Source: DASRTE01 sp035316885
GTDB lineage: Bacteria; Actinomycetota; Actinomycetes; Jiangellales; Jiangellaceae
DNA: 5,660 nt
Reading direction: 5' to 3'
Assembly: GCA_035316885.1 (NCBI GenBank)
Contig: DATHII010000375.1
Coordinates: 1 to 5,660 of the forward strand
Below, piece after piece: positions 1-5,220 of the stretch. Position 1 is the stretch's first letter, and every line of letters starts with the position of its first letter. Below the pieces are notes generated by a model, which was given only the letters and a program-made list of their open reading frames with translations, had not been told where the DNA came from and did not search any database. The position numbers and the translations under genes are program-made.

Positions 1-1
1 C

Positions 2-421
2 GAGAGTGTCTGCAACGCCGGCCACGAGTCGGTGATCGCCATGCCGGCCACCGGGTCGGGGACCCCAGCCGTGAAGTGGCGCAACGGCGGTGACCCGGGC
101 TGCCCGTTCAACTCAGGGGACATCAACGCGGTCGAGGCGACCGCGGGTGCGGTCTACATCGGCGGGCACCTGACCAACCTGTGCACGGTCAGGAACACCT
201 CGTACACGGCCAGGTGCCCTGGGTCGCTGACCGTCCGCAGGCACGTGGCCGCGCTCAGCCCGACCACCGGGCTGCCGCTGTCGTGGAACCCGGACGCCGA
301 CGGTAACCGAGGGGTCCTGGTCATCCAGGCGGTCCCGGGTGGGCTGGGCGTCGGCGGCGACTTCCAGCGGGTCAACGGCGTGCCCCACAGCCGGTTCGCG
401 CTGTTCCGGGGCACCGCGTAG
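2..421 (+). CDS. C-terminal part of a delta-60-type beta-propeller protein (5' end outside window)
   Basis: The frame is open from the left edge to a TAG at 419-421, so only the last 139 or so residues are seen and no start can be assigned. The end reads like the delta-60/PQQ-like propeller repeats of secreted actinobacterial proteins: blades of the type V-Y-I-G-G-H-L, A-A-L-S-P-T-T-G, then G-V-G-G-D-F-Q-R-V-N-G, closing with R-F-A-L-F. In this family a repeat runs 'lyvGGdFt.vnG..r..laal d..tG...W.p' and the proteins are usually exported or surface-attached. The substrate or partner is unknown. Four cysteines (at about residues 4, 30, 57 and 68 of the visible part) would fit disulfides in an exported protein. 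It converges on the cupredoxin gene across a hairpin terminator. The family call is by repeat pattern only; another beta-propeller type is possible. Confidence 0.72.
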   Translation, partial: ESVCNAGHESVIAMPATGSGTPAVKWRNGGDPGCPFNSGDINAVEATAGAVYIGGHLTNLCTVRNTSYTARCPGSLTVRRHVAALSPTTGLPLSWNPDADGNRGVLVIQAVPGGLGVGGDFQRVNGVPHSRFALFRGTA

Positions 422-495
422 CCGACAGCAGCGGCCGCACCCCGACCCTGAGCGGCGCACTGGTCGAGCGGGCTCGCTGCGCGAGAGGGAAGTGA

Positions 496-517
496 CCGGG
501 GCACTTGCGCGCCCCGG
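496..517. terminator. Hairpin terminator between convergent genes
   Basis: A perfect 7-bp GC stem (CCGGGGC at 496-502, GCCCCGG at 511-517) encloses an 8-nt loop. It sits between the ends of the + strand propeller gene (421) and the minus-strand cupredoxin gene (527). No T-run follows on either strand, which is common for actinobacterial terminators. It could serve both genes. The remaining spacer from 422 to 526 shows nothing else. Confidence 0.5.
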
Positions 518-526
518 CCCCGATCG

Positions 527-1075
527 TCAACCGACGTTCACTGTCGTCCGCATCCAGGGATGTATGAGGCACTCGTAGCGGTGGATTCCCGGCGGAAGCG
601 GTGATGTCGTCACCGTGCCGCCAGGCGGAACCAGCGTCGCCCCGAAGGCCCCGCCGGGGAACCCTGCACATTCCGGCACCGGAGTCAGCCCCAGGAGGCC
701 GTTGAGGGCTTCGATGCAGCCTCCGCCGAAGTTGGCGACCTCGGTGAACGTGTGGTCCTCGCCGCCGCGGTTGTGAGCCTGCAGCGTGCCGCCCGCGTCG
801 AGGCGGAGCTGGCTGGGTGCGAAGCGCCAGGCCGGGGCGCGTCCCTGCGCGAGGAGCTGTCCGATGAACTCCGAGAACGTCGTAGTTCCGTCCTTCACGC
901 ACGTGCCCGGGCCGACCGCGGCGTTGAAGGTCGCCGGGTCTCAGTCGTTGAGCATCTGGACCTGCCTGGTCGCGCCGGCAGCCGAGGAACCTGCCGCGGG
1001 CACAAGGAGCAGCAGCGCGGCGAGCCCGGCCACCGTGGCGAGACGTCGCCTACGGTGAATTCTCGAGGATTCCAT
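527..1075 (-). pseudogene. Secreted type 1 copper protein (cupredoxin), interrupted by an in-frame TGA at codon 45
   Basis: The frame runs from ATG at 1075 to TGA at 527: 181 amino-acid codons plus one internal TGA at 941-943. Residues 1-35 or so form a signal peptide: an RRRR n-region, a Leu/Ala-rich core, and a likely cut near A-A-G-A/T. After the TGA the same frame continues D-P-A-T-F-N-A and reaches a complete cupredoxin domain. Visible copper ligands are His108 (in DHTFTEV), Cys169 and His172 in the YECLIHPWM motif, and Met175 (C-x2-H-x2-M). Such proteins bind one copper ion outside the membrane, usually for electron transfer or copper handling. The start is fixed by a strong Shine-Dalgarno site and by the signal peptide. 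The internal TGA is probably a nonsense mutation or sequence error. From memory, relatives carry Cys near this position, so selenocysteine is a remote alternative. A short product from GTG at 898 would lack the signal peptide. Confidence 0.82.
941..943 (-). other. In-frame TGA inside the cupredoxin gene
   Basis: On the minus strand the codons read CTC-AAC-GAC-TGA-GAC-CCG-GCG-ACC. Family-like sequence lies on both sides in the same frame, so this is a substitution rather than a frameshift. A hairpin (CCGG+CGACC against GGTCG+CCGG with a 2-nt bulge) starts 3 nt after the TGA, but its 11-nt loop begins UU and starts only 12 nt from the TGA. That does not fit the usual bacterial SECIS pattern well. 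Confidence 0.85.
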
Positions 1076-1082
1076 CCTGTAT

Positions 1083-1091
1083 CCCTTCTCC
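1083..1091 (-). promoter_or_regulatory. Shine-Dalgarno site of the cupredoxin gene
   Basis: GGAGAAGGG lies 7 nt before the ATG at 1075. It selects this ATG over the upstream in-frame GTG at 1189, whose extra 38 residues look non-coding and would place the signal peptide internally. Confidence 0.65.
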
Positions 1092-1538
1092 GAACGGTGA
1101 GCGCTGGGGGCCGCCAGTCGCGGGTTGGGAGCTGCGTCACACGCCTTCCCTTCCTTGCCCAATCCGCGCGGCTCGGTTGACCGCGACACCCATGACCCTC
1201 ACCTGCTCCCTTTGGGCTCGCTTGCCGCCGAGGCGGGCTCCTCCGCGCTGCCGACACCGACAAGGCCGCGAGGGCTGCGAGGGGCACCGCACGGGTCCTT
1301 CCTGCAGCCCGGTCACGGGCGTTCAGCAGACTCGTGGTTGGACCCACAGCGGGTCGGGTTCCCATTGGCATCGTGCCCCCCCGGGTTCTCGCTCCAGGCA
1401 GCGGGCAATCCGCCCGGATCTGAGGTCGCGCTCGCCCTGCGCTCGGTCGTGGTCCGACGCGCTAGTCGGCCGCGCCGGCTTCGGACCATCCGCGCAGGAG
1501 GAACCTAGGGAGGGGAACCTCGGATGCGGCTGCCCGAT
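1092..1538. other. Non-coding or decayed stretch without a recognisable gene
   Basis: No frame here shows a protein I recognise, and the open frames look like GC-rich shadows. Small structures seen: a 7-bp inverted repeat (GGTCCGA at 1451-1457, TCGGACC at 1481-1487) and a direct repeat GGAACCT at 1500-1506 and 1514-1520. Both are short enough to be chance. The cupredoxin promoter should lie in the first part, but no convincing -35/-10 pair is visible. Confidence 0.5.
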
Positions 1539-1718
1539 TCCCTCACGTGTCAGGGCCTCGGCATAGCGGGGGCTTGTCCAGTGGCGGCGCCAGTTGTCGG
1601 CGTCCATCTGCCCCAGCCGGTCGTCGACGTAGCGCTTGCCGCCTGCGGCTGTCAGGGGCTCGCCCACTCGAACGAACGCCTCGAGCGTGGTGTCGAGGAA
1701 CTGCGGTGGGACCTGCGG
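1539..1718 (-). pseudogene. Minus-strand coding remnant, possibly the C-terminal part of an FAD-linked oxidase
   Basis: About 60 codons on the minus strand have protein-like composition and good third-position GC. They read P-Q-F-L-D-T-T-L-E-A-F, then A-A-G-G-K-R-Y-V, then D-N-W-R-R-H-W. The frame is closed upstream by TAG at 1719-1721. Beyond about 1539 it continues openly to a TGA at 1323-1325, but without the same coding character. The order 'A-A-G-G-x-x-Y ... W-R-R-H' faintly recalls the C-terminal segment of FAD-linked oxidases, but the usual ending of that family is absent, so the name is only a suggestion. It has no start codon with a ribosome site and no complete domain. Its upstream edge coincides with the start of the lysyl-oxidase-like fragment on the other strand, so it looks like one side of an old rearrangement. 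Confidence 0.33.
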
Positions 1719-1870
1719 CTAGATACCGGCTGTTGAAGGCCAACAAGGAGGAGGCCGTTCGCAGCGGCAAGGAGGCGTTCTGCCTCGCGCCGACCGACAG
1801 CATCGACCTGACCGTCAGGGGAGCGAACTGGAAGCCGGGCTCGACTGGCCTCGCGACCGCGTGCGGCGGC
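1718..1870 (+). pseudogene. Fragment of a lysyl-oxidase-family secreted protein
   Basis: In the + frame the sequence reads A-R-Y-R-L-L, then G-K-E-A-F-C-L-A-P-T-D, then G-A-N-W-K-P, then T-A-C-G-G. From family knowledge this matches the segment of actinobacterial lysyl-oxidase-like proteins (copper enzymes, PF01186 type) that follows the copper-binding His motif. There the pattern is 'ARYRLL ... KEAFCLAPTD..D ... TACG'. The His-rich copper site should lie just upstream (H-W-H-F type) and is missing: the frame there is unrelated and the minus strand carries another remnant. Downstream of TACGG the expected 'REVLDVGWGDTY'-like stretch is also absent and a hairpin follows. So both ends are lost and no start exists. 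The same frame stays open to 3328, but that part is only the antisense of the propeller gene. Confidence 0.6.
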
Positions 1871-1873
1871 GAC

Positions 1874-1925
1874 GCCGACGGCGGTGGGGGCCAGGTGAGC
1901 CAGTTTGGCCCCACCGCCGGTCGGC
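1874..1925 (-). terminator. Long near-perfect hairpin downstream of the BNR propeller gene
   Basis: Arms 1874-1892 and 1907-1925 pair over about 18 bp with one single-base bulge on each side (left arm GCCGAC-GGCGGTGGGGGCC). One A-T pair can extend the stem inward and leaves a 12-nt loop. It lies 26 nt past the TAG (1952-1954) of the minus-strand propeller gene, the right place for its terminator. No T-run follows on the minus strand, so it is either a U-less actinobacterial terminator or an mRNA 3'-end stabiliser. The symmetry could also stop transcription from the left. Confidence 0.6.
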
Positions 1926-1951
1926 TGGCCGATTCGTCCGACTACGCCGGC

Positions 1952-3760
1952 CTAGCCGACCGGCAGCGTGATCGACTGGCCGTAGATGTTCTGGTCGAGC
2001 CCGTGCGCGTTTGGGCACCGATCCGGCTCGAGCGCCGTTGGCGTGCGGCACTGGAAAACGTCGAAGCCGTCGACGTAGTCGGTCTCCCGGATATCAACGC
2101 CCGGAAGGACGTCCCGGTTGTCTGTCCAGCCCATGTAGCCGAACAGCGAGCTCGGGCCGTCGAACGCGAGCGCGACCCAGTTGTAGTCACCCTGGAACGG
2201 CACCGAGCGGTTACCGAACATCTCGTAGGACGGTTGGTGGGTCACCGAGGAGACCATGCCCGACGGGACAAACGAGGTGCCGTCGTCGGACACCGCGGCA
2301 TACGTGCCGACCGCGTCGGTGCCGGACGAAACCGGTCGACCCTGCGCGTCGAGCGCATCACCGATCGGCAGCTGCACGCTGTACGCGTCGTCGGTGCGGT
2401 TGTCCTGCCAGACCGCGACCAGCTTGCCTCCCAAGGCATCCACATCGGAGAAGTACTGGTGGCCACGGCCGCCCGCCGGGTCCACCGCCACCGGCGCGGA
2501 CCAGGTCTGGCCGTTGTCCAGCGAGCGGATCACGTAGACCACCGACCGGCCAACCAGGCCGGAGTTCGCCCCGGCCGAGCTGTACGACGTGGTGCTCGGC
2601 ACCACGGTGGCCGGGTCGACCGCATTGTAGGTGGCGTAGATGCCGGGCAGCTGGCCGCTCGGGTCGGCGGTGACCCGCGGCTCCAGCGGCACCCGGAAGA
2701 AGACGAACCTGCTCGGGCAGGCGGACGCGCCGTCGCCGCAGTCACGCGCGCCGTCGGACGGGAAGTACCGGGTGAAGGTCGCGATCTGTCGCGCCGGCTG
2801 GAACGTCGCGCCGCCGTCGTCGGATCGGGCGATGGCCAGGCCCTGCGCGTCGATCGCCGACGGGGTGTCCCGCGTGCCCCAGGTCACATACACGTCGCCG
2901 TCGTGCTCGATGGCGATGTCGCAGCCTTGCACGTCCTTGCCGTCGGACAGCAGGACCGGGTGCGAGAACGTCTGCCCCGAGTCCGTCGACCGGCTGAAGG
3001 AGATCTGGGTCCGGCCGGCGCCGACAAAGCGCGACCAGCAGATGTAGACGTTGCCGTCGAAGCGCCCGCCGGTCCGGTCGACCTCCAGCTCCGGCTTGTC
3101 CTCGAAGATGCCGGCCAGCCCGGGTGTGCCTCGACCGACCACGACCGTGCGCAGGTAGTCCTTGGGATAGCCACTGGGGTGCGGATCGCTCGCGTAGGTG
3201 GCCACCCACACGTCGCCGTTCTGCGGGTTGACCCGATTGAACGCGATGCCGCCGGCAAACAGGTTGCCGTCATTGTCGAAGGCGAGCAGCGGGTCGCCGG
3301 CCTCGGCCTGCCGGTTGTGCAGCGGTGACGCAGCGCCCTCGACCGAGGTGTCACTGGGGTAGCCGGGGATCTTCGACGGCGTCCAGGTCTCACCGCGGTC
3401 GCCGGAGAACGCGATGCCCATCCAGCCGCCACCCAGGTCGCTGTCGCAGTAGTCGTTCCATGCCGCCGCAACAAGGTCCGGGTTCGTCGGGTCGATCGCC
3501 ACCGCTGGCTCGTTGCCCTGCCGGAACGCGCCGCCGTCGTTCGAGTCGGTGTCGCCGTCGTTCGGGATGTCCGGCGCGGTGCTCGTCGACCTGTCCGAGC
3601 AGTGCTGGATGGCCCGGTCGGTGCCTCCGTCGTGCCGCACGTAGTCGATCGCGGGCGTGACCCGGTCGTCCGGTTCGGGTGCTGCGACGGAGGGCCGGGC
3701 CACGGAGACAAGGCCGACAACGAGGAGTCCGGCCAGGGCCAGGAGAAGGGATCGTCGCAT
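1952..3760 (-). CDS. Secreted BNR/Asp-box beta-propeller protein (sialidase fold), function unknown
   Basis: This is an intact 602-residue protein from ATG at 3760 to TAG. A Shine-Dalgarno site GGGAGG (3765-3770) lies 4 nt upstream. Residues 1-27 are a classic signal peptide (MRRS, a Leu/Val core, cut after V-A-A), so it is exported. The mature part carries at least four Asp-box turns typical of sialidase-fold propellers: SGDRGETW (119-126), STDSGQTF (258-265), SDDGGATF (313-320) and SLDNGQTW (413-420), plus a weaker SDDGTSF (491-497). Eight cysteines (54, 105, 241, 280, 341, 348, 571, 582) fit disulfides. True sialidases need an N-terminal R-I-P arginine motif before the first Asp-box, a Tyr nucleophile and acid residues. 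I see only FRVP at 355-358, in the wrong place, so sialidase activity is not supported. It may be a glycan- or protein-binding exported propeller. It appears to be a single-gene transcript ending at the hairpin at 1874-1925. Confidence 0.85.
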   Translation of the reverse strand: MRRSLLLALAGLLVVGLVSVARPSVAAPEPDDRVTPAIDYVRHDGGTDRAIQHCSDRSTSTAPDIPNDGDTDSNDGGAFRQGNEPAVAIDPTNPDLVAAAWNDYCDSDLGGGWMGIAFSGDRGETWTPSKIPGYPSDTSVEGAASPLHNRQAEAGDPLLAFDNDGNLFAGGIAFNRVNPQNGDVWVATYASDPHPSGYPKDYLRTVVVGRGTPGLAGIFEDKPELEVDRTGGRFDGNVYICWSRFVGAGRTQISFSRSTDSGQTFSHPVLLSDGKDVQGCDIAIEHDGDVYVTWGTRDTPSAIDAQGLAIARSDDGGATFQPARQIATFTRYFPSDGARDCGDGASACPSRFVFFRVPLEPRVTADPSGQLPGIYATYNAVDPATVVPSTTSYSSAGANSGLVGRSVVYVIRSLDNGQTWSAPVAVDPAGGRGHQYFSDVDALGGKLVAVWQDNRTDDAYSVQLPIGDALDAQGRPVSSGTDAVGTYAAVSDDGTSFVPSGMVSSVTHQPSYEMFGNRSVPFQGDYNWVALAFDGPSSLFGYMGWTDNRDVLPGVDIRETDYVDGFDVFQCRTPTALEPDRCPNAHGLDQNIYGQSITLPVG

Positions 3761-3944
3761 GCTTCCTCCCTTGGAAGTCCGCCTTCACCGATGCCCGGCG
3801 AGCCAGCGGCCCCGGCACCACCGGTGCCCGATATGTCGCCATGAAGAGCGTCATGTGTCATCCCTGAAGGAGCGGGGACGGTCAATCCCTACGAAGAGGA
3901 TCGTCTCAGTGTTGTGTGCCGCTCCCTCTGTACAGGCGGGCAGC

Positions 3945-4025
3945 CGTCAACCCGCTGACGGGTCAGGGTGGAGCGCCCGCAGCGCAGCGAGGACGAACGA
4001 CCTTGGGGCCGTCAGCGGGTTGACG
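3945..4025. repeat. 17-bp perfect inverted repeat with 47-nt spacer
   Basis: The left arm at 3945-3961 is CGTCAACCCGCTGACGG and the right arm at 4009-4025 is its exact reverse complement. Each arm is also internally symmetric (CGTCA...TGACG around 6 nt), so each can fold alone as well as with the other. It lies about 185 bp upstream of the propeller gene start. It could be a terminator for the element to the right, an operator-like pair, a REP-like insertion target, or transposon ends of a small non-coding element. Confidence 0.7.
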
Positions 4026-4107
4026 CAGGATGGAAGCGGGAGAGGAGCGGTTGCCTGAGTTGCTGGGCCTCCTTCAGGTGGACGGTCAAGGGGGTGGCAG
4101 CTCCATC

Positions 4108-4198
4108 GCCAGCAACCGCTGGCCAGGGCAGCCCGAGGGCTCGGGTGCCGGTCATCCCTTCGCCGCGTCAGGGCGGCATGGAGCTGTGCGGCCGCAGC
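4108..4198. other. Cluster of four adjacent hairpins, candidate structured RNA
   Basis: Four small inverted repeats follow each other. First, GCCAGC/GCTGGC around AACC (4108-4123). Second, GGCA+CCCGA/TCGGG+TGCC with one bulged base and a 4-nt loop (4127-4149). Third, GCCGC/GCGGC with a 6-nt loop (4162-4177). Fourth, GCTGTG/CGCAGC with one wobble pair around CGGC (4183-4198). The tract is 3' of the IS110 transposase on its strand, where IS1111-type members of the family carry their non-coding RNA. It may be that RNA, or simply GC-rich terminator structure. Confidence 0.35.
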
Positions 4199-4284
4199 CG
4201 GGCGGGCTCAATCAAACGGGCGACCACGCCGCCAAGCGGGGGTCATGACACACACGAGCACGCGCCCGGCTGCGCCCGAGCCGT

Positions 4285-5120
4285 TCACATCGCCTCCCTT
4301 GGCGCCAGGCAGCGTACCTGGCCGTCGCGCAAGCCGTAGAAGACCAGGGTCAGCAGCTTGCGGGCGGCGGCGACACGGCCGATGCCGGTGCCGCGCCGGT
4401 CAGCGATGCGGTGAAAGTCGGCGGCCTGCTTGCTGCCTCCGGGGAGCCGCTGCACCGCTTCGACCGCGGCCCAGCGGACCAGCCGAGGGCCCTGTTTGGT
4501 GATCGGGCCGCGGCGCACGGTGGTGTCGGACTCGCGGTGGCGGGGCGTGAGCCCGGCCCAGGAGCACAACGGTGGGGCGCTAGCGAACCGGTGCACGTCG
4601 CCGATCTCGGCCACGAAGACGGCCGCCAGCACCGGGCCCACCCCGGGGATGGCCTGGATGGCCAGGTAGCCGACGTCACCGGCCAGAGCGGTGGAGATCT
4701 CCCGCCCAAGCATGGCGATCTCCTGGTCGTAGGCGGTGATGAGGCTGCGCAGCGAGGCCACCCGCAGCGCGTAGGCGTGCCCAAGGTGAAGCTCGTCCAG
4801 CAGCCTGCTGCCGGCCACCCCGAACAGGTCGCTCATCGGCACCCGCACGCCCTCCTTGGCGAGCACGGCATGGACTTGGGCCTTGAGGCCGCTGCGCAAC
4901 GCCACCAGCTTGGCCCGGTAGCGCACCAGCTCGCGCAGCTCCCGCACCTGGGGTGGGGCCAGCCAGGCCTCGGGCAGCCGGTCCATGCGTAGCAGCTCGG
5001 CCAGGTTGGTGGAGTCACGGGCGTCGGTCTTGACCCGCTGGTAGCCGAACATCTTGACCCCAGCGGGTGAGCCAGATGGACCTTGGCGCCGCAGGCCTGC
5101 AGCAGATCGGCGGCCCAGTA
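4285..5120 (-). pseudogene. IS110-family transposase, 3' exon with a one-base frameshift
   Basis: This is the downstream part of an IS110-type RNA-guided recombinase gene, ending at TGA 4285-4287. It starts Y-W-A-A-D-L-L-Q-A-C-G-A-K-V-H-L-A-H-P-L-G (5120-5058), then the frame changes. The next frame gives V-K-M-F-G-Y-Q-R-V-K-T-D-A-R-D-S and runs 255 codons from 5052 to the stop. One base is missing around the G-run at 5058-5061. K-T-D-x-x-D supplies the last two acids of the DEDD (RuvC-like) site. I-P-G-V-G-P and C-S-W-A-G-L-T-P (residues 135-170 of the 255) belong to the C-terminal Transposase_20 domain. The N-terminal part, with the first D and the E of 'EATYG', is missing because a group II intron interrupts the gene at 5120/5121 and the first exon lies outside the window. 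It is probably inactive as read. Confidence 0.88.
5058..5061 (-). other. Frameshift point in the IS110 transposase
   Basis: On the minus strand CCG-CTG-GGG-TCA shifts the family sequence H-P-L-G-V-K-M out of frame. One extra base would restore it. The site is a run of four G, so either a true one-base deletion or a homopolymer sequencing error is likely. A -1 slip of GGG onto GGG is also possible, but IS110 transposases are normally single-frame. Confidence 0.75.
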
Positions 5121-5121
5121 G
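5121..5121 (-). other. Group II intron 3' splice site (intron/IS110 exon junction)
   Basis: The last intron base is at 5121 and the first exon base at 5120. The branch-point A at 5127 is the 7th base from the intron end, within the usual 7-8 for group II introns. The transposase reading frame resumes exactly here. Confidence 0.8.
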
Positions 5122-5123
5122 TC

Positions 5124-5158
5124 AGGTAGCGGCGGCGCATTGCTGCGCCGCCGCCCCT
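5124..5158 (-). ncRNA. Group II intron domain VI (branch-point helix)
   Basis: A 10-bp perfect stem (5153-5144 with 5139-5130) is capped by a GCAA tetraloop. It continues with G-C and G-U pairs, an unpaired A at 5127, then G-C, G-C and A-U. This is the standard domain VI layout with a bulged branch adenosine. A 3-nt linker (TGA, 5161-5159) joins it to domain V. Confidence 0.85.
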
Positions 5159-5161
5159 TCA

Positions 5162-5195
5162 GAACCCGGCGTGCGCCGTTGGACGCACCGGGCTC
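5162..5195 (-). ncRNA. Group II intron domain V (catalytic helix)
   Basis: It is exactly 34 nt, begins GAGC and ends GGGTTC. The lower helix pairs positions 1-9 with 34-26, including the conserved G-U opposite the G of the AGC triad. A two-base bulge (A-C at positions 24-25) follows, then an upper stem of about five pairs. All this matches the universal domain V. The terminal loop reads CAAC rather than the usual GNRA. Confidence 0.88.
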
Positions 5196-5220
5196 AAGCA
5201 AGCCCTGAAGGCCGTCCAGG

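Larger units (their letters stand above)
3761..4284. other. Non-coding, repeat-rich stretch between IS110 remnant and propeller gene
   Basis: No recognisable gene lies here; open frames on both strands look like shadows. It must contain the promoter of the minus-strand propeller gene, but no convincing -35/-10 pair stands out (a lone TTGACC occurs on the minus strand near 3880). It holds a 17-bp inverted repeat (3945-4025) and a run of four hairpins (4108-4198), listed separately. The IS110 right end should lie somewhere here, but I could not place it. Confidence 0.6.

Noticed and set aside
372..902. Minus-strand frame overlapping the cupredoxin
   Set aside because: It runs in a different frame from the copper-ligand motif and is Arg/Pro-rich, typical of a shadow.
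1176..1193. Possible short leader peptide upstream of the cupredoxin
   Set aside because: An ATG at 1193 with a purine-rich sequence before it could give about 18 codons, but there is no leader-peptide feature or attenuator, so it is probably chance.
1547..3328. Open frame of 593 codons on the + strand
   Set aside because: Most of it is antisense to the propeller gene, which has a signal peptide, ribosome site and Asp-boxes. The Arg/Val/Asp-rich translation is a GC-bias shadow; only the part at 1718-1870 is a real remnant.
2884..3885. Long minus-strand frame overlapping the propeller gene
   Set aside because: It is an Arg/Thr/Ser-rich shadow in another frame of the real gene, with no motifs.
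3945..4025. Integron attC site
   Set aside because: The arms lack the RYYYAAC/GTTRRRY core sites and no integrase or cassette gene is present.
4030..4248. Small + strand ORF with an ATG in the hairpin-rich tract
   Set aside because: No recognisable motif, Gly/Pro-rich translation, and it crosses several inverted repeats; coding is unlikely.
4411..4992. + strand ORF of 193 codons opposite the transposase
   Set aside because: It is antisense to clear IS110 coding sequence, and its His/Gln/Gly-rich composition is a shadow.
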